Notes under the pieces: generated by a model
Databases searched by the model: none
What the model saw: the letters and a program-made list of their open reading frames with translations, nothing else
What the model was told of the DNA's origin: nothing
Shown here: positions 1 through 4,694 of the stretch, piece after piece
Position numbering within the stretch: position 1 is the first letter of the stretch
Layout: the number at the start of each line of letters is the position of its first letter
Translations under genes and position numbers: made by a program
Assembly (NCBI GenBank): GCA_003487005.1
Contig: DNFG01000121.1
Coordinates: forward strand, 1,331 to 6,780
From: Bryobacterales bacterium
GTDB taxonomy: Bacteria; Acidobacteriota; Terriglobia; Bryobacterales; Bryobacteraceae
Reading direction: 5' to 3'
DNA length: 5,450 nucleotides

Positions 1-1361
1 TCACCGAGTTCGCCGACCGCGCCGTCAAACAGGGCGGCCCCGCGCTGCTGTTCGAGAAGCCCAAAGGCTCCAGAATCCCCCTCCTGATCAACGCCTTCGC
101 CTCCGAACGCCGGATGCAACTCGCCCTCGGCGTCGATGACGTCAGCGAGATCGCCGCCCGGATCACCGAAATGCTCGAAATGCGGATGCCGCAGGGGCTG
201 ATCAACAAGCTCAAAATGCTGCCCAAACTCGCGGACATGACCAACTTCTTCCCCAAAATGGTCACCTCCGCCCCCTGTCAGGAGGTCGTCCGCCGCGAAG
301 GCTTCTCCCTCGACGAATTCCCCGTCCTGACCTGCTGGCCCGGCGACGGCGGCCCGTTCATCACCCTGCCGATGGTCTTCTCCAAGAACCCCGAAACCGG
401 CAAGCGCAATTGCGGAATGTACCGGATGCAGGTCTATGACGGCCAGACCACCGGCATGCACTGGCAGACCCAGAAACAGGGCGCCGAACACTACCGCCGC
501 CTCCTCAAGGAAGGCAAAGTCGAAACCATGCCCGTCGCCGTCGCCCTCGGCGCCGACCCCGCCACCATGTACTCGGCCATCCTCCCGCTTCCGCCCGACC
601 TCGACGAAATGATGATCGCCGGGTTCCTCCGCAACAGACCCGTCGAGATGGTCAAATGCATCACCAGCGACCTCGAAGTCCCCGCCCAGGCTGAAATCGT
701 CCTCGAAGGCCACGTCAAACTCGGCGAATTGCGCCGCGAAGGCCCCTTCGGCGACCACACCGGCTTCTATTCGCTCGACGACGACTACCCGGTCTTTCAC
801 ATCGACTGCATCACCACCCGCAAGGACCCGATCTATCCGACCACCATCGTCGGCCCGCCGCCCATGGAGGACTACTACATGGGCCGGGCCATCGAGCGGA
901 TCTTCCTTCCTCTCATGAAGATGCAGATCCCCGAGATCCGAGACATGGCCATGCCCGCCGAGGGCGTCTTCCACAACCTGATGCTGCTCTCGATCCGCAA
1001 ATCCTACCCGGGCCAGGCCCGCAAAGTGATGCACGCCATCTGGGGTCTCGGCCAGGCAATGTTCACCAAAGTCATCGTTGTCGTGGACGAAGACGTGGAT
1101 GTTCAGAACTACAGCGAAGTGGCCTGGCGGGCGCTGAACAACATCGACCCGGAGCGCGATATCGAGTTCGTTCACGGGCCCGTGGACTCGCTCGATCACG
1201 CCTCCAGACTGCCCGATTTCGGCTCTAAAATGGGCATCGACGCCACTAAAAAGTGGCCTCAGGAGGGCTTCCAGCGGCGTTGGCCGGAAGTGCTGAAGAT
1301 GGACGAGGACGTGCAGCGCCGGGTGGCGGAAATGTGGCGCAAAGCGGGATTGCCCGGGTAG
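1..1361 (+). CDS. ubiD: UbiD-family prenylated-FMN-dependent decarboxylase (5' end outside window)
   Basis: Cytoplasmic decarboxylase of aromatic or alpha,beta-unsaturated acids that uses prenylated FMN made by a UbiX partner. In quinone synthesis the family removes the carboxyl group from polyprenyl-hydroxybenzoate or a related menaquinone precursor. The reading frame is open from base 3, before the first ATG at 114, and the residues before it (TEFADRAVKQGGPALLFEKP) match the family N-terminus. Only about 30-35 residues should therefore be missing from a protein near 485 aa. Counting from the ATG at 114, the NCGMYRMQ cofactor-region motif is at residues 99-106, the EGPFGDHTGFYS active-site motif at about 209-220 (acidic residues E209 and D214), DPIYPTTIVGPPPMED follows it, and GSKMGIDATKKWP lies near the C-terminus. 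These agree closely with E. coli-type UbiD. Family assignment is very secure; the substrate is not, since acidobacteria generally use menaquinone. Third positions are C-rich in the 5' three quarters, unlike the downstream genes. Confidence 0.95.
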   Translation, partial: TEFADRAVKQGGPALLFEKPKGSRIPLLINAFASERRMQLALGVDDVSEIAARITEMLEMRMPQGLINKLKMLPKLADMTNFFPKMVTSAPCQEVVRREGFSLDEFPVLTCWPGDGGPFITLPMVFSKNPETGKRNCGMYRMQVYDGQTTGMHWQTQKQGAEHYRRLLKEGKVETMPVAVALGADPATMYSAILPLPPDLDEMMIAGFLRNRPVEMVKCITSDLEVPAQAEIVLEGHVKLGELRREGPFGDHTGFYSLDDDYPVFHIDCITTRKDPIYPTTIVGPPPMEDYYMGRAIERIFLPLMKMQIPEIRDMAMPAEGVFHNLMLLSIRKSYPGQARKVMHAIWGLGQAMFTKVIVVVDEDVDVQNYSEVAWRALNNIDPERDIEFVHGPVDSLDHASRLPDFGSKMGIDATKKWPQEGFQRRWPEVLKMDEDVQRRVAEMWRKAGLPG

Positions 1362-1378
1362 CCCTTCCCTGCTAGAAT
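1350..1378 (+). promoter_or_regulatory. sigma70-like promoter for tRNA-His
   Basis: A -35 box TTGCCC (1350-1355, 4 of 6 consensus) and a -10 box TAGAAT (1373-1378, 5 of 6) are separated by exactly 17 bp. Transcription would start near 1385, about five bases before the tRNA. The -35 box overlaps the last codons of ubiD. The tRNA would therefore have its own promoter inside the end of the upstream gene. Confidence 0.6.
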
Positions 1379-1389
1379 GAAAGAGTTGC

Positions 1390-1467
1390 GGCGCCTGTAG
1401 CTCAGCCGGTAGTAGCGCCAGATTGTGGTTCTGGATGTCATGGGTTCGAATCCCATCAGGCGCCCCA
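1390..1467 (+). tRNA. tRNA-His (anticodon GTG)
   Basis: Full cloverleaf. The acceptor strands are GCGCCTG (1391-1397) and CAGGCGC (1457-1463), with the histidine-specific extra G-1 at 1390 opposite discriminator C73 at 1464. That G-1:C73 pair is the main identity element for histidyl-tRNA synthetase. CCA is encoded at 1465-1467. The anticodon arm is CCAGA / TTGTGGT / TCTGG (1418-1434) with GTG at 1425-1427. The T arm is ATGGG / TTCGAAT / CCCAT (1440-1456). The D stem GCTC (1400-1403) faces TAGC (1413-1416), leaving a C-T mismatch at the 13-22 position or a bulged T. Everything else is canonical, so the gene is probably functional. No T-tract terminator follows directly. Confidence 0.96.
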
Positions 1468-1492
1468 TCCACCACACACCCCCCCGAAAAAC

Positions 1493-1524
1493 AATTGTCT
1501 AATGTACATGTACATTGGACAATT
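1493..1524. promoter_or_regulatory. 32-bp near-perfect palindrome, candidate operator or symmetric promoter
   Basis: The two 16-base halves are exact reverse complements except for one position pair (T1500 / G1517, a U-G pair in RNA). The centre lies between 1508 and 1509, with tandem TGTACA at 1503-1508 and 1509-1514. It is AT-rich in a GC-rich region. On the + strand TTGTCT (1495-1500) and GACAAT (1518-1523) are 17 bp apart, each matching 4 of 6 bases of the sigma70 boxes. The symmetry gives TTGTCC-N17-GACAAT on the other strand. It could be a repressor operator, a two-way promoter or an RNA hairpin. A + strand terminator is unlikely because no T tract follows; on the - strand a GTTTTT follows. 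Confidence 0.6.
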
Positions 1525-1554
1525 CCTGTCTCCGCGTTCCTCCCTCGATCTGGT

Positions 1555-1643
1555 ATTCCGGCTGGACTCGTCGGCGAACTGCCGGAGGACGCTGGCAAAC
1601 GAATTCCGGCTGCCGGAATAGCAGCCGGGGGTATGCTTCCCCC
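1555..1643. repeat. Cluster of CCGGC-type inverted and direct repeats upstream of the kinase gene
   Basis: ATTCCGGCTG occurs at 1555-1564 and again at 1603-1612. The second copy is half of ATTCCGG-CTG-CCGGAAT (1603-1619). It also forms an overlapping perfect 8-bp inverted repeat, CCGGCTGC / GCAGCCGG (1606-1613 and 1621-1628), with a 7-base loop. A related CTGCCGGA lies near 1579-1586. Just downstream, GGGGG (1627-1631) and CCCCC (1639-1643) can pair around TATGCTT. These alternatives could be regulator binding sites or RNA hairpins ahead of the kinase gene. Function is not visible. Confidence 0.5.
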
Positions 1644-1655
1644 CGCGCAAGCGCT

Positions 1656-1661
1656 TATAAT
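1656..1661 (+). promoter_or_regulatory. Perfect TATAAT -10 box just upstream of the kinase ATG
   Basis: TATAAT is a 6 of 6 match to the sigma70 -10 box and ends nine bases before the ATG at 1671. At the matching -35 position there is only ATGCTT (1633-1638, 2 of 6), so activity may need an activator. Transcription would begin at about 1667-1669, giving a leaderless or nearly leaderless mRNA. This fits the absence of a Shine-Dalgarno sequence there. Confidence 0.45.
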
Positions 1662-1670
1662 AATGCTGCG

Positions 1671-2936
1671 ATGCAGGCCGGCGAACAAGTGGGCAAGTAC
1701 ATCCTCGAGCGCAAGCTGGGCGAGGGTGGGATGGCGATGGTCTGGATGGCCCGGCACACGGATCTGGGCAAAGCCGTGGCTATCAAGTGTTTATCGACGC
1801 GGCTGACGACGAACCCGGAGTATGAGCAGAGGTTCTTGAGCGAGGGGCGGCGGCAGGCGGGATTGCGGCACCCGAACATCGTGGAAGTCGTTGATTTCCT
1901 TGTGAAAGGCGACGACCGGTTCCTGGTGATGGATTTCGTGGAAGGGCTGTCGGTTTCGGCCTACCAGAAGCAGGCGGGCGGGGGTCCGCTGCCGCTGGAA
2001 CTGGTGGATTCGGTGGGCTGGGAGATTGGGCAGGCGCTTGAGTACGCGCACAAGAAGGGTCTGGTTCACCGGGACGTGAAGCCGTCGAACATTCTGCTGG
2101 ACGCGGAAAACAAGGCGTATCTGACGGATTTCGGCATTGCGCTGGCGGTGGGCGAAGACCGTTTGACGCGGACCGGGATGGCGGTGGGGACGGTTCATTA
2201 CATGAGCCCGGAGCAGATTGCGCGGCCGCGGGAGATTGACCACCGGTCGGACATTTACAGTTTTGGCTGTGTTTTGTATGACATGCTGACAGGGCGGCCG
2301 CCGTTTGTGCCGGCGGAGGGCGACACGGACTTCACGGTGATGAACGGGCATTTGACGCTGCCGCCGCCGCCGGTTCACACGCTGAACCCGCAGGTACCGC
2401 CGGCGGTGGAGCACGTGGTGAACAAGTGTCTGGCGAAGGATCCGAACGACCGTTACGAGACGGCTGGGGAGATGGCGCGGGCGTTGCGGCGGGCGTTTCA
2501 TCCGGACATGACGACGGGTCAGTTACGGATGCCGGAGACGATGCAGACGCCGGTGCAGGTTCCAGCGGGTCAACCGGTGGCGCAGAACAAGATGTTGCTG
2601 GCGGCGGCGGCGTTTCTGGTGGTGTTGGGGCTGGGCGGGGCGGCGATCTGGTTTTTGGGCAGGGGGGGCGAAGATCCGCCGGTGGTGCAACAGGAAGCGC
2701 CGGTGGTGCAGCAGGAAGCGCCGGTGAAGCAGGAGTTGCCGCCTCCGCCGCCGCCGGTGGTGGTCGAATCGACGCCGGTGAAGGCGCCGGAGGCGCCGCC
2801 GCCAGTGAAGAAGCAGGTGGAAAAGAAGAAGCCGGCGCAGGAAGACGCGGCGCAGTTCGAGCGGCGGATGAAGGCGTGCCGGGCGCTGGGGTTGTCGGAA
2901 GCGCAGTGTGCGGAAAGGTTGAGGGGGACGCCATGA
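1671..2936 (+). CDS. Membrane-anchored Hanks-type Ser/Thr protein kinase with TonB-like proline-rich periplasmic tail
   Basis: Phosphorylates Ser/Thr of cytoplasmic proteins; the 421-aa product has one membrane helix. The kinase domain fills residues ~8-275: glycine loop LGEGGMAMV (16-24), VAIK lysine K39, helix-C E58, catalytic HRDVKPSN (133-140), DFG (153-155), SPE (179-181) and the late Arg in DPNDRY (257-262). It is an RD kinase, and T166-x-T168 in the activation loop matches the autophosphorylated T-x-T of PknB. The transmembrane helix is ~308-329. Residues ~335-390 are rich in Pro, Gln, Lys and Glu, including VVQQEAP twice and PVKKQVEKKKP, resembling the periplasmic arm of TonB; there are no PASTA domains. 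A short helical tail carries C403 and C413. The start at 1671 is chosen because residues encoded before it are not kinase-like, the domain begins at once and a TATAAT lies just upstream. No Shine-Dalgarno is visible. First gene of the operon; its TGA overlaps the next ATG. Substrates are unknown. Confidence 0.95.
   Translation: MQAGEQVGKYILERKLGEGGMAMVWMARHTDLGKAVAIKCLSTRLTTNPEYEQRFLSEGRRQAGLRHPNIVEVVDFLVKGDDRFLVMDFVEGLSVSAYQKQAGGGPLPLELVDSVGWEIGQALEYAHKKGLVHRDVKPSNILLDAENKAYLTDFGIALAVGEDRLTRTGMAVGTVHYMSPEQIARPREIDHRSDIYSFGCVLYDMLTGRPPFVPAEGDTDFTVMNGHLTLPPPPVHTLNPQVPPAVEHVVNKCLAKDPNDRYETAGEMARALRRAFHPDMTTGQLRMPETMQTPVQVPAGQPVAQNKMLLAAAAFLVVLGLGGAAIWFLGRGGEDPPVVQQEAPVVQQEAPVKQELPPPPPPVVVESTPVKAPEAPPPVKKQVEKKKPAQEDAAQFERRMKACRALGLSEAQCAERLRGTP
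2679..2735 (+). repeat. 21-bp tandem repeat coding for VVQQEAP in the kinase tail
   Basis: Two 21-bp units (2679-2699 and 2700-2720) differ at one base (CAA/CAG). They are followed by a partial third unit, CCGGTGAAGCAGGAG (2721-2735). Being a multiple of three, copy-number changes would lengthen or shorten the periplasmic arm by seven residues without breaking the frame. Confidence 0.85.
2921..2936 (+). promoter_or_regulatory. Ribosome binding site and ATGA stop/start overlap
   Basis: GAGGGGG (2921-2927) lies five bases before the ATG at 2933. That ATG overlaps the kinase TGA (2934-2936) as ATGA. This points to translational coupling, which would keep the two products in a linked ratio. It also fixes the start of the second gene, whose frame stays open far upstream inside the kinase gene. 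Confidence 0.85.
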
Positions 2937-3796
2937 TAGCCGGTCGTTTGGGTTCAGTTTTGTTGATGATGGTGCTGCTGGCGGGGCTGTGCGCGGGTCA
3001 GGCTCCGAAGCCGATCGACCGCGAAGGGTTGATGGAGGCGGTGAAGCTGGGGGGGCTGGGTCCCCAGGAGATCGTGGGGATTATCAAGGATTTCGGGGTG
3101 GATTTCCGGCTGTCGGCGGAGGATGAAAAGCAGTTAAGGAAGCTGGGGGCGGACCAGCGGGTGATTGACGCGGTGAAGGCGAACTTCAAGGGGGTGGAAG
3201 AGCCTGAGGAGCCGCTGGTATTGCCGGAAGGGCCGCCGTTGACGCGGGAGCAGGTGGTGCTGGTGTTGCAGGCGGGGGTGGATCCGGGCGTATTGGTGAA
3301 GTTGCTGTATCTGCGGGGGGCGGGGTTTATGGCGGACCGGGAGACGGCGGGGGAGATTCTGGCGGCGGGTGGCGACAAGATGGTGATTGGAGCGGTGGTG
3401 GTGAATCAGCGGGAGGCGCCGGCTGCGCCCGCGGCGCCGGTTGCGGGAGCGTTGAAGCCGAGGAGTGTGTCCGCCCCGGCAGTGGCGGCTGGCGGGGCTC
3501 CACCGCAGTTGATCCGGGTTCCGGCAGCGGAACAGGCGAAGAAACTGGTCCGGTCGACGCCGCCGGAGTATCCGGTGCTGGCGGCGCGGATGGGGGCGAG
3601 CGGGAAGGTGGTTCTGGATGTGCATATTGGGGCGGACGGGCAGGTGACGAGTGCGAAGGCGAAGAGCGGGCACTCGCTGTTGGGGGCGGCGGCGGTGGAC
3701 GCGGTGCTCAAGTGGCTGTACCAGCCGACGCTGGTGAACGGGGCGGCGGTGGAAGTGGCGACCGAGGTGGAAGTGACATTCAACCTGAGGAAATGA
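2933..3796 (+). CDS. Secreted protein with two helical repeats and a C-terminal TonB domain
   Basis: 287 aa, predicted periplasmic. Residues 1-24 form a signal peptide or uncleaved anchor (R5, then a Leu/Met/Val-rich core, ending CAGQA); C20 follows Leu, so this is not a lipobox. Two ~58-residue repeats follow: 28-87, with GVDF (55-58) and LRKLGAD (68-74), and 103-160, with GAGF (129-132) and EILAAGGD (141-148). An Ala/Pro linker (~162-195) leads to a TonB C-terminal domain at ~207-286: PPEYP (210-214), GKVVLDVHIGADGQV (224-238), SGH (245-247), W261-x-Y-x-P265 and the final VEVTFNL strand. This domain normally contacts TonB boxes of outer-membrane receptors or acts in TonB-like periplasmic proteins. 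There is no proline-rich arm as in classical TonB; that feature sits on the kinase upstream. Start chosen from GAGGGGG, the ATGA overlap and the signal peptide. Domain call secure, role inferred. Confidence 0.9.
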   Translation: MIAGRLGSVLLMMVLLAGLCAGQAPKPIDREGLMEAVKLGGLGPQEIVGIIKDFGVDFRLSAEDEKQLRKLGADQRVIDAVKANFKGVEEPEEPLVLPEGPPLTREQVVLVLQAGVDPGVLVKLLYLRGAGFMADRETAGEILAAGGDKMVIGAVVVNQREAPAAPAAPVAGALKPRSVSAPAVAAGGAPPQLIRVPAAEQAKKLVRSTPPEYPVLAARMGASGKVVLDVHIGADGQVTSAKAKSGHSLLGAAAVDAVLKWLYQPTLVNGAAVEVATEVEVTFNLRK

Positions 3797-3799
3797 GGA
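3795..3799 (+). promoter_or_regulatory. Shine-Dalgarno GAGGA for the third operon gene
   Basis: GAGGA overlaps the TGA stop of the preceding gene and sits seven bases before the ATG at 3807. It supports that start and co-transcription across a 10-bp gap. Confidence 0.75.
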
Positions 3800-3806
3800 C
3801 GCGCGG

Positions 3807-4622
3807 ATGAGAGCGGCGGTTTGGCTGATGTTGCTGGGGGCGCTGCCCGGGACGGCGCAGGTTCTGACGCGTGCGTCGATCGAAAAGGCGCTGAAGGGCG
3901 GGCGCGACGCGGGGCAACTGGCCGAGGAGGCAGCGAAGCGGGGTGTCGGGTTTGTGATGCAGGCCGATGATGAAGCGGCGCTGACGGCGGCGGGGGCGAC
4001 ACCGGGGTTGCTGGCGGCGTTGAAGGGCGGGTACCGGCCGGAGGGTCCTCCGCTGACGCAGAGCGATCTGTTAATGGTGTTGCGATTGCGTCCGCCGAAG
4101 GAGCGGCTGAGCCGGCTGATCGAATCGCGGGGGGTGGAGTTCGCGATGTCGAAGGAGATTGGGGCGGAGATTCTGGCCGCGGGCGGGGACAGTTCGATTG
4201 TGGGGTTGATTGCCCTGAACCGGAAAGAACCGCCGGCGCCGCCCGAACCGGAGATTGTGGTGCCGCCGCTGCCGGGGGACGCGATCTCGTTCCAGCGGAT
4301 TTCGCCGTACGACGCGGCGACGCCGGCGGGCGTGTGTGATCTGCGGATCCGGGTGGATCACGAAGTGGAGTTCTATTTGCGGGGCGAGGAGATCACGGCG
4401 GATGTCCGGCGGGGTGCTCCACCGGTGGCGGTGGACTGCAACTGCAGCCAACCGTTGCCGGCGGCGGCGGTGATCATGGACGTCAAAAAGATGCGGGGGC
4501 GGGGGCAGGTGACGCTGATCGAGAAGCCGTCGGCGGACAATTTCTTCCGCGCGCGGATTCATGTCCTGGATGGTTCGGGCGGGGCGGATCTGTACCATTT
4601 GCGGTTAAGCTGGACGCGGTAA
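3807..4622 (+). CDS. Secreted paralog with the same two helical repeats and an unrecognised beta-rich C-terminal domain
   Basis: 271 aa, no function known to me. A short signal peptide is likely, cut near LPGTA-Q (13-18). Residues ~20-75 and ~83-141 are two repeats matching those of the preceding gene product. The second is closest: both proteins read PEGPPLT, then a G-x-x-F core, then EILAAGGD and an LN/VN-x-R/K-E end. After a Pro/Glu linker (142-157), residues ~158-271 form a different domain rich in predicted strands. It contains C177, CNC at 211-213, a DVKKMRGRGQVTLIEKPS segment (225-242), a DGSGGADLYHL turn (255-265) and a final LSW. It is not a TonB domain. It resembles a small beta-rich domain I associate loosely with acidobacterial secreted proteins; that is memory, not a search. 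The gene probably arose by duplication with exchange of the C-terminal domain. Start supported by GAGGA seven bases upstream. Confidence 0.85.
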   Translation: MRAAVWLMLLGALPGTAQVLTRASIEKALKGGRDAGQLAEEAAKRGVGFVMQADDEAALTAAGATPGLLAALKGGYRPEGPPLTQSDLLMVLRLRPPKERLSRLIESRGVEFAMSKEIGAEILAAGGDSSIVGLIALNRKEPPAPPEPEIVVPPLPGDAISFQRISPYDAATPAGVCDLRIRVDHEVEFYLRGEEITADVRRGAPPVAVDCNCSQPLPAAAVIMDVKKMRGRGQVTLIEKPSADNFFRARIHVLDGSGGADLYHLRLSWTR

Positions 4623-4682
4623 CCTGGAGCGGGTTGCGGGACGTCCTGTTATCCGGACTGGTGTGTCTGAATTTTGCTGGTG

Positions 4683-4688
4683 AAGGAG
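4683..4688 (+). promoter_or_regulatory. Strong Shine-Dalgarno AAGGAG for the oxidoreductase gene
   Basis: AAGGAG lies six bases before the ATG at 4695 and is the best ribosome binding site in the window. It settles that start over the in-frame ATG at 4731 (Met13), which would remove the twin-arginine motif. The rest of the 72-bp gap (4623-4694) shows an 8-bp palindrome GGACGTCC (4639-4646) but no convincing terminator or promoter. Confidence 0.8.
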
Positions 4689-4694
4689 TGCTTC

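Noticed and set aside
1445..1467. tRNA-His 3' end as an attachment site of an integrated element
   Set aside because: No second copy of the tRNA 3' end and no integrase or phage gene is seen in the window.
1486..1524. Rho-independent terminator at the 32-bp palindrome
   Set aside because: On the + strand no T tract follows. On the - strand GTTTTT follows, but no minus-strand gene needs it and the stem is AT-rich. Not excluded, but less likely than a binding site.
1515..1670. In-frame extension of the kinase from a TTG at 1515
   Set aside because: The extra 52 residues have no kinase character and overlap the palindrome and repeats. The kinase domain starts right after the ATG at 1671.
1423..1806. 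Plus-strand open frame running from the tRNA anticodon into the kinase
   Set aside because: It begins with TTG inside the tRNA, crosses the repeats and overlaps the kinase start in another frame; there is no domain or ribosome binding site.
2662..2668. G7 tract between the kinase membrane helix and arm as a phase-variation switch
   Set aside because: Similar tracts of seven occur at 3049-3055, 4847-4853 and (as C7) 1479-1485, so they fit the base composition. There is no sign of frame variation.
2426..2932. A long open frame upstream of and continuous with the TonB-domain gene
   Set aside because: It lies inside the kinase C-terminal region in another frame and encodes Gly/Ala/Ser-rich low-complexity sequence. 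The real start is the ATG at 2933, with a ribosome binding site and a signal peptide.
1791..2934. Long minus-strand open frames opposite the kinase
   Set aside because: The translations are Arg/Pro/His- or Ala/Pro/Ser-rich, as expected opposite GC-rich coding DNA. The + strand kinase is unambiguous.
4623..4694. Promoter or terminator between the third operon gene and the oxidoreductase
   Set aside because: GAATTT at 4669-4674 has only a poor -35 (CTGTTA), and the GGACGTCC palindrome has no loop or T tract.
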